A DNA stretch of 64,000 nt. Source: Selenomonadaceae bacterium. Lineage in GTDB: Bacteria > Bacillota > Negativicutes > Selenomonadales > Selenomonadaceae. Positions 19,133 through 28,567 of this stretch are shown one piece after another. A program made the translations under genes and the position numbers. The notes under the pieces are model-generated. The model saw nothing but the letters and a program-made list of their open reading frames with translations, was not told the DNA's origin and did no database searches. Within the stretch, counting starts at the first letter, position 1. Each line of letters starts with the position of its first letter. The DNA is taken from the NCBI GenBank assembly GCA_022786545.1, contig JALFXV010000015.1:1-64000 (forward strand), written 5' to 3'.

Positions 19133-19490
19133 CATGATAATCCTGAATATTATCTTGTACTTTTCATGCAAATGTTTTGTGATATAATATAGTTGAGTTG
19201 GAGGTGGTGCAGGTGAACGAAATGTGCGAGATAATTGAACGCAACAGGGCAGAAGCACGGGCTATGGGACATGCTGAAGGACGTGCTATGGGACATGCCG
19301 AGGGACGGTTATCAATACTGACAAAGCTGGTAAAACTGAACAAATTATCTATAAAAGAAGCTGCTGATGAGGCTGACATGACCGAAGCAGCTTTTAAGAA
19401 GCTGGCATTACAATGATATGCCACATGCGACACATACGGCAAAACAGCCCACACCAACAACTAAGTTGCCAGTGTGGGCTGTTATTTTTT
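19133..19490 (+). pseudogene. Rpn copy D locus: nuclease domain deleted; promoter, RBS, tail and terminator retained
   Basis: ttttca-16-TATAAT, GGAGG, then fused directly to the C-terminal tail; terminator cagcccacaccaacaactaagttgccagtgtgggctgtta. Confidence 0.8.
19213..19416 (+). CDS. Putative solo Rpn antitoxin-like peptide
   Basis: GGAGG 19200-19204, 8-nt spacer, GTG 19213 (or ATG 19222): VNEMCEIIERNRAEARAMGHAEGRAMGHAEGRLSILTKLVKLNKLSIKEAADEADMTEAAFKKLALQ. Confidence 0.55.
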   Translation: MNEMCEIIERNRAEARAMGHAEGRAMGHAEGRLSILTKLVKLNKLSIKEAADEADMTEAAFKKLALQ

Positions 19491-19529
19491 GCAACAAAAA
19501 TGAAAAACAAACTCAAAGCTGCCAACTAA

Positions 19530-21239
19530 TCAGCAGCTGCCAATCAAAACCTTTTTCCCCTCAAAGGCAAAGCCATACTTCCTGATACGCTCACTGGCAA
19601 TCCCCTTGGCAACTAAAGCTGCGGCATATTGCTTGTCCTCTATCTGCCGCAGAGCAGACCGCACTGTTTCCTCCAGGGATTTTTCTCTGCGCGCATTAAA
19701 CGCTTTAAATTCAATAATAACAGCATTATCTGATGCATTTTTCGGTTCCAGCATAACATCATACCTGCCATAGCCGCTTTCACGATTGGAGCTAATCACA
19801 TATCTGTCCTTTAAATCTACCATCAGCCCCAGCACAAAACCATGATAAAATCTTTCCGGCTCTTGACGCCTGTTTTTTCCACCTGTATCAAAGCTACTGA
19901 AGGTATACAACGCAACACCATTTATATAATCTTCCATAGCATCAATATTATCTTCCAGCAGTGCCCTGATAAACCCATTATAGTCACCTTCGCTATTCTT
20001 AAACCACCTGCTCACCATTCTTTCAAACATAATTTTAGTTTCTTTGTTGGTAATCCGCAGCTGGCAGATAAAATGTCCTTCCTCAAGCATTTCAGCCGTG
20101 TCCCGGGTGAGATAGCCACTAGCCAACAGCAATGACCAGACAGCAATGATGCTTCCGTTTAAATCCCCAAAGACTATCTGGTCTTCCACCTCTGCCTCAA
20201 GGCTGCCTCCCTGCAGCAGCACCTCAAACTGCGTCTTCAATTCCACCGAGCCGGACTGCAGCAGCTGGCTTACCAGGCCATTGCCGCTGCTGTTTGCCCA
20301 ATAGCACTCCAGCCTGCCCTTCCTGTCCAGATAATTGATGATTGACCAGGGATTATATATGTCATAGTGCGTTCCGATGGTAAAGCCATCATACCACTGC
20401 TTCACAGCCTCCTTGTCCGCCAGCCCGTACTCATCCATGGCGGCAAACACTTCCTTCTCCGTAAAGCCAAAAGCATCAGCATAATCCTCGGACTGCACAG
20501 TGACAATCACCAAATGATTGAGATCCGAAAAAATTGATTCCTTTGCCACCCTGGTAATGCCAGTCATCAGGGCACGTTCCAGATTGGGATTTGTCTTGAA
20601 GGTTACATTGAAAAAATTCCGCATAAAGCCTGACAGCTCAGACCAATAGCCTCCTGCAAAGGCCTCATGCATGGGCGTATCATACTCATCCAGCAGAATA
20701 ATCGCCTTTTTGCCATAATGCTGCCGCAGGCATGCACACAGCAGATTAAGCACCCCTGAGGCAGTAACATTATCCATGCCCTCATGGATACGGCGCAATG
20801 CCTGGCGGTTGTACTCCGAAACCTTTTCGCTGGAGAGCAAAAATTCAAAATTAGCCACTGCCTCAGAGAATATCCGCTTAATCCACTGCATAGTTTCTCC
20901 ATAATTATCAGTTTTGACCACAGCAAAGCTGATAAAAATCACCGGGTATGTACCCTGCAGCCTGCGCATCTCCTCATCCTGCCAGACCTCAAGACCACCA
21001 AATATTTCCTCTCCCCTGCCCTGATATTCCAGAGAAAAGAACGCCTCCATCATGCGCATATTCAAGGTCTTGCCAAAACGCCGTGGCCGCATGATAGCCG
21101 TGGTATTGTCCGCACCTTTCCACCAATCAGCAATAAATCTTGTCTTGTCAATATAAAAATAATTATTTTCCCGCATCTTGACGAAATCCTGCTCGCCAAT
21201 AGCTATTGCCCTGGTCATGCTGCACCGCCTTTCCTGCAA
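19530..21239 (-). CDS. AAA-ATPase-like / PD-(D/E)XK nuclease family protein
   Basis: FYIDKTRFIADWWKGADNTTAIMRPRRFGKTLNMRMMEAFFS; C-terminal YDVMLEPKNASDNAVIIEFKAF. Confidence 0.9.
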   Translation of the reverse strand: MQERRCSMTRAIAIGEQDFVKMRENNYFYIDKTRFIADWWKGADNTTAIMRPRRFGKTLNMRMMEAFFSLEYQGRGEEIFGGLEVWQDEEMRRLQGTYPVIFISFAVVKTDNYGETMQWIKRIFSEAVANFEFLLSSEKVSEYNRQALRRIHEGMDNVTASGVLNLLCACLRQHYGKKAIILLDEYDTPMHEAFAGGYWSELSGFMRNFFNVTFKTNPNLERALMTGITRVAKESIFSDLNHLVIVTVQSEDYADAFGFTEKEVFAAMDEYGLADKEAVKQWYDGFTIGTHYDIYNPWSIINYLDRKGRLECYWANSSGNGLVSQLLQSGSVELKTQFEVLLQGGSLEAEVEDQIVFGDLNGSIIAVWSLLLASGYLTRDTAEMLEEGHFICQLRITNKETKIMFERMVSRWFKNSEGDYNGFIRALLEDNIDAMEDYINGVALYTFSSFDTGGKNRRQEPERFYHGFVLGLMVDLKDRYVISSNRESGYGRYDVMLEPKNASDNAVIIEFKAFNARREKSLEETVRSALRQIEDKQYAAALVAKGIASERIRKYGFAFEGKKVLIGSC

Positions 21240-21375
21240 CCTTATTATATCTATATATCCGCTAAATTAACACCACTTTTATTCTACTATTGATTATACT
21301 ACAAAATCCCCTGCATAGCTAATATCCTGAAATCAAGTTACCAACATCCCAGCTCTTTTTTCGACAATATAAAAC

Positions 21376-21406
21376 TGCCCCCCGGCAAAGCCGGGGAGCA
21401 GCCTTC
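21376..21406 (-). terminator. Terminator after the GGGtGRT gene
   Basis: ctgccccccggcaaagccggggagcag hairpin. Confidence 0.7.
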
Positions 21407-21449
21407 ATTCATATCAAGTCAAATGACCATAACTTAGCCAAGGGCTAAA

Positions 21450-22451
21450 TTATTTTGCCATTGCCTCCTGTACAGCAACTGCAACAGCAACGGACATACC
21501 AACCATAGGGTTATTTCCAGCGCCGATGAGGCCCATCATGTCTACATGGGCAGGTACGGAGGAGGAACCAGCGAACTGGGCATCACCATGCATACGGCCG
21601 AGAGTATCGGTCATACCATAGGAAGCAGGGCCGGCAGCCATGTTATCCGGGTGCAGGGTACGGCCAGTGCCGCCACCGGAAGCTACGGAGAAGTACTTCT
21701 TGCCCTGCTCGATGCGCTCCTTCTTGTAGGTACCAGCTACTGGATGCTGGAAACGGGTAGGGTTGGTGGAGTTACCGGTAATGGAAATACCAACATCCTC
21801 CTTGTGCATGATAGCAACACCCTCTGGAACGGAGTCTGCACCATAGCAGTTTACCTTGGCACGAGGGCCATCGGAGTAAGCTACGCGCTTAACTTCCTCA
21901 ACCTCGCCGGTCTTGTAGTTGTACTGGGTCTGAACATAGGTAAAGCCGTTGATACGGGAGATAATCTGAGCAGCGTCCTTGCCGAGGCCGTTCAGGATTA
22001 CGCGGAGAGGCTCCTTGCGAACCTTGTTTGCAGTCTGAGCGATACCGATAGCACCCTCAGCAGCAGCAAAGGACTCGTGGCCAGCCAGGAATGCGAAGCA
22101 GGTATTCTCCTCGGAGAGCAGCATAGCAGCCAGGTTGCCATGGCCGAGACCTACCTTGCGGTGGTCAGCAACGGAACCAGGCACGCAGAAAGCCTGCAGG
22201 CCTTCGCCGATAGCCTTGGCAGCCTCTACAGCAGTGGTGCAGCCCTTCTTGATAGCGATAGCTGCGCCCAGGGTGTATGCCCACTTTGCGTTCTCGAAGC
22301 AGATTGGCTGCAGGTCGGTTACGATAGCAGCAGGGTCAAAGCCCTTCTCCTTGCAGATGTCAGCAGCTGCCTCAATAGATGGAATGTCGTATTTCTTACA
22401 AACTTCGTTGATACCGTCAATACGGCGCTCATAGCCTTCAAATAATGCCAT
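21450..22451 (-). CDS. GGGtGRT family protein
   Basis: signature FSVASGGGTGRTLHPDNMAAGPASYGMTDTLGRMHGDAQFAG. Confidence 0.85.
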   Translation of the reverse strand: MALFEGYERRIDGINEVCKKYDIPSIEAAADICKEKGFDPAAIVTDLQPICFENAKWAYTLGAAIAIKKGCTTAVEAAKAIGEGLQAFCVPGSVADHRKVGLGHGNLAAMLLSEENTCFAFLAGHESFAAAEGAIGIAQTANKVRKEPLRVILNGLGKDAAQIISRINGFTYVQTQYNYKTGEVEEVKRVAYSDGPRAKVNCYGADSVPEGVAIMHKEDVGISITGNSTNPTRFQHPVAGTYKKERIEQGKKYFSVASGGGTGRTLHPDNMAAGPASYGMTDTLGRMHGDAQFAGSSSVPAHVDMMGLIGAGNNPMVGMSVAVAVAVQEAMAK

Positions 22452-22482
22452 TTTCTATTTCAGTCCTTCCTATTATCTCAAA

Positions 22483-23178
22483 TTATTCCTTACGAGGGTC
22501 GATGTAGCGGGCAGCCTCAGCGAAACGGCCCTTGGTGGAGGTGTTGGCCTTGATTGCCTCATTGGCATCAGTGCCGGCCTTGATTGCCTCCATAGCCTTG
22601 CCCAGCTGAACAACTTCGTAACCGATTACGCGGTCTTCGCTGTCAATAGCCATCCTAGTAACATAACCCTCTGCCAATTCGAGGTAACGAGGACCCTTGA
22701 GCTTGGTGGAATACAGAGTACCAACCTGGCTGCGAAGGCCCTTGCCCAGGTCATCCAGACCTGCGCCTACAGGCAAGCCGTCATCAGAGAATGCAGTCTG
22801 GGTACGGCCATATACAATCTGCAGGAACAGCTCACGCATAGCAGTGTTGATGGCATCGCAAACCAGGTCAGTGTTCAGTGCCTCAAGGATGGTCTTGCCT
22901 GGCAGAATCTCAGCAGCCATAGCAGCAGAGTGAGTCATGCCGGAGCAGCCGATGGTCTCAACCAGAGCTTCCTCGATGATGCCTTCCTTAACGTTCAGGG
23001 TGAGCTTGCAGCCGCCCTGCTGAGGAGCGCACCAGCCGATGCCGTGAGTCAGGCCGCTGATGTCCTTAATCTCCTTGGACTGTACCCACTTGCCCTCCTC
23101 AGGGATTGGGGCAGGACCATGGTTTACTTCTTTTGCAATGCAAGTCATGTCTTCAACATGCTTATCATAATAAATCAT
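22483..23178 (-). CDS. NifU-like iron-sulfur cluster assembly scaffold protein
   Basis: VETIGCSGMTHSAAMAAEILPGKTILEALNTDLVCDAIN; partner of GGGtGRT. Confidence 0.8.
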   Translation of the reverse strand: MIYYDKHVEDMTCIAKEVNHGPAPIPEEGKWVQSKEIKDISGLTHGIGWCAPQQGGCKLTLNVKEGIIEEALVETIGCSGMTHSAAMAAEILPGKTILEALNTDLVCDAINTAMRELFLQIVYGRTQTAFSDDGLPVGAGLDDLGKGLRSQVGTLYSTKLKGPRYLELAEGYVTRMAIDSEDRVIGYEVVQLGKAMEAIKAGTDANEAIKANTSTKGRFAEAARYIDPRKE

Positions 23179-23285
23179 TTCGTATTCCTCTCTTCACTAA
23201 TTTTATAATACACCAGCCCTCAGGACAGGCAGGAAAGCCTGCCCGTCACCTCAGGCCATCACCCTGCACTACTGCACAGGGATAA

Positions 23286-24818
23286 TCACTTAACCTTCAC
23301 CAGGCTCTTGCCGGTCATCTCGGCAGGAATTTCCATGCCGGCCAGAGTCAGCAAAGTCGGTGCAATATCGCACAATGCACCATCGGAAGCAATCCAGCCT
23401 ACCCGGTCGGATACCACGATGAATGGAACAGGATTGGTAGTGTGAGCCGTGAACGGTGCACCGGTCTCAGGGTCCACCATCTGGTCAGCGTTGCCATGGT
23501 CAGCAGTGATGCACACATCGCCGCCCATCTCGCGGATAGCCTCCACGAACCTGCCTACGCAGGTATCCACAGTCTCAACAGCCTTCACAGCTGCCTCGAT
23601 AACGCCGGTATGGCCTACCATATCGCCATTTGCATAGTTCAGGATAATGAAATCATACTTGCCGGACTTGATAGCCTCAACTACCTTGTCAGTTACCTCG
23701 ATAGCGCTCATCTCAGGCTGCAAATCATAGGTAGCAACCTTCGGGGATGGAACCAGGATGCGATCCTCACCCTCATAAGGCTCCTCCACGCCACCGTTGA
23801 AGAAGAAAGTAACATGAGCGTACTTCTCGGTCTCTGCGATGCGCAGCTGGGTCATGCCGTTCTTGGCAATAACCTGGCCGAGGGTATTCTCGATAGTCTC
23901 AGGCGGATAAGCAACCTCTACGTTCAGGCCTTCCTCATACTGGGTCATGGTAGCAAAGGAAATCTTTGCCTCCTTGCGAGGGAAGCCCTCGAACTCAGCA
24001 TCAGTAAAGGCATGGGTCAGCTCGCGGGCACGGTCAGGACGGAAGTTGAAGAAAATCACGCCGTCACCATCATTGATACCCTTGTAATCGCCCACAACTA
24101 CAGGCACTACGAACTCATCAGTTACCTCGTTGGCATAAGAAGCCTTGACAGCCTCCACGGCATCCTCCGCTGCCACGCCCTCGCCCTTGGCAATGGCGTC
24201 ATAAGCCTTCTGGACACGCTCCCAGCGCTTGTCGCGATCCATTGCATAGTAGCGTCCGGACAGGGAAGCGATCACGCCGCAGCCAATCTCGTCAATCTTG
24301 GCCTGCAAATCAGCCACATACTCTGCCGCAGAGGAAGGATCCACGTCACGGCCATCCAAAAAGGCATGAACATAAACCTTCTCAATGCCCTGCTGCTTGG
24401 CAAACTGCAGCAGGCCGTAGAGATGCTCGCTATGGCTGTGCACGCCGCCAGGGGAAACCAGCCCCATGAGATGCAGGGCACTGCCATTTGCCTTGGCAGA
24501 CTCAGCCACGCTCAAAAGAGCCTTGTTCTCGAAGAAATCCCCGTCCTTGATGGCCTTGGTAATACGGGTGAGTGCCTGATAGATAATCCTGCCTGCACCG
24601 ATATTGGTATGACCTACCTCGGAGTTGCCCATCTGGCCGTCAGGCAGGCCCACAAACTCGCCGGAAGCCTGAATATGGGTATTAGGGAACTGCTGCTTTA
24701 AGCCATCAATTACAGGAGTCTTCGCAATCTGAATGGCGTTGTTCGGGTCAGCGGTGTTGCCGTTGCCATAGCCATCCATGATAATCAATGCTACTGGAGC
24801 ATTTTTTAACTTTGCCAT
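23286..24818 (-). CDS. gpmI: 2,3-bisphosphoglycerate-independent phosphoglycerate mutase
   Basis: PVALIIMDGYGNGN, MGNSEVGHTNIGAGRIIYQ, ITADHGNADQM. Confidence 0.97.
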   Translation of the reverse strand: MAKLKNAPVALIIMDGYGNGNTADPNNAIQIAKTPVIDGLKQQFPNTHIQASGEFVGLPDGQMGNSEVGHTNIGAGRIIYQALTRITKAIKDGDFFENKALLSVAESAKANGSALHLMGLVSPGGVHSHSEHLYGLLQFAKQQGIEKVYVHAFLDGRDVDPSSAAEYVADLQAKIDEIGCGVIASLSGRYYAMDRDKRWERVQKAYDAIAKGEGVAAEDAVEAVKASYANEVTDEFVVPVVVGDYKGINDGDGVIFFNFRPDRARELTHAFTDAEFEGFPRKEAKISFATMTQYEEGLNVEVAYPPETIENTLGQVIAKNGMTQLRIAETEKYAHVTFFFNGGVEEPYEGEDRILVPSPKVATYDLQPEMSAIEVTDKVVEAIKSGKYDFIILNYANGDMVGHTGVIEAAVKAVETVDTCVGRFVEAIREMGGDVCITADHGNADQMVDPETGAPFTAHTTNPVPFIVVSDRVGWIASDGALCDIAPTLLTLAGMEIPAEMTGKSLVKVK

Positions 24819-24930
24819 TAAATATACCTCAATAAAAGAAAACGCATATCAGCCAGGTGCCCCGAAGGGCACCTGCCGCCTAAATAACAAACCAAAAATC
24901 AAATCAGCAATTCAACAGAATGGAAACTGA

Positions 24931-25683
24931 TCAGAACTTAACGATTGCGCTGAAGTCAGCAGCCTTCAGGGAAGCGCCGCCAACCAGGGCACCATCAACG
25001 TTTGGCTGAGCCATGAGGTCCTTAATGGTAGCCGGCTTTACGGAGCCGCCATACTGGATGCGGATTGCATCAGCAGCTTCCTGGTTGAACTTGGCAGCTA
25101 CAGCCTCACGGATAGCCTTGCACACTTCCTCTGCCTGCTCGAAGGTAGCGGTCTTGCCGGTGCCGATAGCCCAGATTGGCTCATAAGCGATAACCAGCTT
25201 GGCAACCTCGTCAGCGGAGAAGCCCTCCAGGGCAGCGTTGATCTGAGCAACAACATGGTCGATGTAGTTGCCAGCCTCGCGAATCTCCAGGGACTCGCCG
25301 CAGCAGATGATAGGAGTGATGCCAGCAGCGAAAGCAGCCTTTGCGCGCTTGTTTACGCCCTCATCAGTCTCACCGAAATAATCGCGGCGCTCGGAATGAC
25401 CGAGTACGCAATACTCTACGCCAATTTCGTTCAGCATGCCGGTAGAGATCTCGCCGGTAAAGGCTCCCTTTGGCTCCCAATGAACATTCTGCGCACCTAC
25501 ATGGATTTTGGTGCCCTTGGCAGCCTCGGCAACAGCAGCCAGTGCAGTTGCGGTAGGGCAGGCAACAACGTCAACATCCTCAACGTCTGCAACCAATGGA
25601 GCAAGCTCCTTGATCAGGGCAACGCCCTCTGCGATAGTGTTGTTCATCTTCCAGTTACCAGCGATAATAGGTCTACGTGCCAT
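24931..25683 (-). CDS. tpiA: Triosephosphate isomerase
   Basis: IIAGNWKMNNTIAEG, VLGHSERRDYFGET, IAYEPIWAIGTGKTA. Confidence 0.98.
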   Translation of the reverse strand: MARRPIIAGNWKMNNTIAEGVALIKELAPLVADVEDVDVVACPTATALAAVAEAAKGTKIHVGAQNVHWEPKGAFTGEISTGMLNEIGVEYCVLGHSERRDYFGETDEGVNKRAKAAFAAGITPIICCGESLEIREAGNYIDHVVAQINAALEGFSADEVAKLVIAYEPIWAIGTGKTATFEQAEEVCKAIREAVAAKFNQEAADAIRIQYGGSVKPATIKDLMAQPNVDGALVGGASLKAADFSAIVKF

Positions 25684-25743
25684 AGTTAATTTTTCCCCCT
25701 ATATTTTAATATCTTAAATAGCACCCGCCCATCTGATAGTCCC

Positions 25744-25858
25744 TTCGAAAACACGCTCGCGCTCCTCATTGTGCCTAGCGGTGCTAAGCTCCCATATCGC
25801 CTGACGGCTCATGGCTCGCTAAGCACCGAGGCACAACAAAGGTTTTCTCAGGGCACAT
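25744..25858 (+). repeat. Palindromic dispersed repeat, copy 3 (between pgk and tpiA)
   Basis: aacacgctcgcgctcctcattgtgcctagcggtgctaagc...gctaagcaccgaggcacaacaaaggttttctcagggcac. Confidence 0.75.
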
Positions 25859-25922
25859 ATCAGATGGTCTTACAGATAACTTAACTGTAAAAATTCACTA
25901 AAAAACCTTTAGACAAAGGTGA

Positions 25923-27122
25923 TTACTTATCAGCGATTGCTGCGATGCCTGGCAGAACCTTGCCCTCCAGGAACTCAAGGGTAGCGCCGCCGCCAGTTGA
26001 AATGTGGGAAATCTTGTCAGCAAGGCCGGTCTTCTTCAATGCTGCAATAGAGTCACCGCCACCTACGATAGAAGTAGCGCCGTTCTCGGTAGCCTCAGCC
26101 ACAGCCTTGGCAACAGCCAGGGTACCCTTTGCAAAAGCATCAAACTCAAACACGCCCATAGGGCCGTTCCAGATGACGGTCTTGGCACCAGCCAGAGCCT
26201 CGCTGTAAAGAGCGGAGGTCTTAGGGCCGCTGTCGAGAGCCTCCCAATCCTCTGGAACCTTGTCTACATCCACAATCTGAGTATTTGCATCAGCAGCGAA
26301 CTTGTCGGCAATAGTCAGGTCAACAGGCAGAACAACCTTTACGCCCTTTGCCTTTGCCTTGTCCAGCTGAGCCAATGCTTCCTCAAACTTGTCCTTCTCG
26401 CAGAGGGAGTTGCCGATAGGCAGGCCCTGGGCTGCATCGAAGGTATGAGCCATACCGCCGCCGATGATGATGGTATCAACCTTGTCGATCATGTTGGAAA
26501 TAACGCCGATCTTGTCAGAAACCTTTGCGCCGCCGATGATAGCAACGAATGGACGCTGAGGAGCCTCCAAAGTCTTGCCGATGAAGTTGATTTCCTTCTC
26601 CATCAGAAAGCCTGCAACGGACTCCAGATACTGGGTAATGCCCACATTGGCTGCATGAGCGCGGTGGGAAACACCGAAAGCATCATTTACAGCAATATCA
26701 GCCAAAGCAGCCAGCTGCTTTGCAAACTCAGGATCGTTCTTCTTCTCCTCCTTGTGATAACGGAGATTCTCCAGAAGCAGGATCTCACCCGGCTTCAAAT
26801 CAGCAGCAGCCTTCTCTGCCTCCGGACCTACACAATCAGGTGCCCACTTTACATCCTGCTTGAATACTTCGGAAAGCCTCTTCAGAATGTGCTTGGTGGA
26901 GAACTTGTCCTCGCGAGCCTCAGATGGACGGCCGATGTGGCAGGCGAGAATAACAGCAGCACCCTGCTCCAGCAGGTAGGTTACGGTAGGAATAGTAGCC
27001 TGAATACGGGTATCATTGGTGATGTTCATGTTCTCATCGAAAGGAACATTGTAGTCAACACGGCAGAATACCTTTTTACCCTTCAAATCAACGTCTTTAA
27101 TGGTTTTCTTGTTCATATTCAT
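25923..27122 (-). CDS. pgk: Phosphoglycerate kinase
   Basis: [49 protein letters not shown]. Confidence 0.98.
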   Translation of the reverse strand: MNMNKKTIKDVDLKGKKVFCRVDYNVPFDENMNITNDTRIQATIPTVTYLLEQGAAVILACHIGRPSEAREDKFSTKHILKRLSEVFKQDVKWAPDCVGPEAEKAAADLKPGEILLLENLRYHKEEKKNDPEFAKQLAALADIAVNDAFGVSHRAHAANVGITQYLESVAGFLMEKEINFIGKTLEAPQRPFVAIIGGAKVSDKIGVISNMIDKVDTIIIGGGMAHTFDAAQGLPIGNSLCEKDKFEEALAQLDKAKAKGVKVVLPVDLTIADKFAADANTQIVDVDKVPEDWEALDSGPKTSALYSEALAGAKTVIWNGPMGVFEFDAFAKGTLAVAKAVAEATENGATSIVGGGDSIAALKKTGLADKISHISTGGGATLEFLEGKVLPGIAAIADK

Positions 27123-27179
27123 GAAAAAATCTTACCTCCGCTCAAATAATGGGGAATACCTTTTCTTTTACAAGAAGAA

Positions 27180-27228
27180 GAGGCCCGGCCCAAACTAATT
27201 TCCCGCAGGAAATCAAAGGCCGGACCTC
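27180..27228 (-). promoter_or_regulatory. Strong hairpin in the gap-pgk intergenic region
   Basis: gaggcccggcc/ggccggacctc outer stem with atttcc/ggaaat inner stem. Confidence 0.65.
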
Positions 27229-27267
27229 GATGGATCTTTAAGTTATTGAGTTACCGAACTCGGAGAA

Positions 27268-28281
27268 TCAGCCCAACTCAGCGAAGTACTTAATGGTACG
27301 AACCATCTGGCTGGTGTAGGAGTTCTCGTTGTCATACCAGGAAACAACCTGAACCTGAGTCTGGCCGTTGCCGATAGGGCTAACCATAGTCTGGGTAGCA
27401 TCGAACAGGGAACCGTACTTCATGCCGATGATGTCGCTGGAAACGATCTCATCCTCGTTGTAGCCGAAGGACTCAGTAGCCTGTGCCTTCATAGCTGCAT
27501 TAACCTCATCAACGGTTACTTCCTTGTCTACTACAGCGAAGAGCAGAGTGGTGGAACCGGTAGGGGTAGGAACGCGCTGAGCAGCACCGATCAGCTTGCC
27601 CTTCAGCTCTGGGATTACCAGGCCGATAGCCTTTGCAGCACCAGTGGAGTTAGGAACGATGTTTACAGCAGCTGCACGGGAACGACGGAGGTCACCCTTG
27701 CGCTGTGGGCCGTCCAGAGTCATCTGGTCGCCAGTGTAAGCATGGATAGTAGCCATGATACCGGACTTGATAGGAGCCAGATCGTTCAGAGCCTTAGCCA
27801 TTGGAGCCAGGCAGTTGGTGGTGCAGGAAGCAGCGGAGATAACCTTGTCTTCCTTAGTCAGGTTAGTGTGGTTTACGTTGTAAACGATAGTAGGGAGGTC
27901 GTTGCCTGCTGGAGCAGAGATAACAACCTTCTTTGCGCCTGCGGTCAGATGTGCAGAAGCCTTCTCCTTGGAGGTGTAGAAACCGGTGCACTCGAGAACT
28001 ACGTCTACATCGTGAGCACCCCAAGGAATCTCTGCAGCGTTTGCGCAAGCATAGATCTTGATCTCCTTGCCGTTTACAGTGATGGAATCCTCGCCTGCAG
28101 TTACAGCATCAGCGTACTTGTACTTGCCCTGGGAGGAGTCATACTTCAGCAGATGAGCCAGCATCTTAGGGCTGGTGAGGTCATTGATTGCAACAACTTC
28201 ATAACCCTCAGCATCGAACATCTGACGGAATGCCAAACGACCAATACGACCAAAACCATTAATAGCTACTTTAACTGCCAT
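27268..28281 (-). CDS. gap: Glyceraldehyde-3-phosphate dehydrogenase
   Basis: [33 protein letters not shown]. Confidence 0.98.
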   Translation of the reverse strand: MAVKVAINGFGRIGRLAFRQMFDAEGYEVVAINDLTSPKMLAHLLKYDSSQGKYKYADAVTAGEDSITVNGKEIKIYACANAAEIPWGAHDVDVVLECTGFYTSKEKASAHLTAGAKKVVISAPAGNDLPTIVYNVNHTNLTKEDKVISAASCTTNCLAPMAKALNDLAPIKSGIMATIHAYTGDQMTLDGPQRKGDLRRSRAAAVNIVPNSTGAAKAIGLVIPELKGKLIGAAQRVPTPTGSTTLLFAVVDKEVTVDEVNAAMKAQATESFGYNEDEIVSSDIIGMKYGSLFDATQTMVSPIGNGQTQVQVVSWYDNENSYTSQMVRTIKYFAELG

Positions 28282-28567
28282 GTTAAAAATACCCCCTATA
28301 AATTTATAAAAGAATTGTCAGGAGACCAGCTTGAGCACGGAGCCCGTCCGCTAATGAGGCATGCTACGGCATACCGACAGAACTATGTGCTGCCTGCCCT
28401 TCTCCTCCTTTGATTACTATAATAATACAGTAATTTTGGCCTTATTGTCAATGTAAATTCATAAATTCTAATAATTATAGGATAATTAATTTGTAACTGT
28501 AAGTAATAGAGTGGAATACGATTGAAATAATATTGCCAAAATTCATTCAGCGTTTGCACAAAGCTTC

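Noticed and set aside
28303-28440. Possible structured 5' UTR or riboswitch upstream of gap
   Set aside because: Some self-complementarity (ggtatgccgtagcatgcc), but no known aptamer signature; not enough to call.
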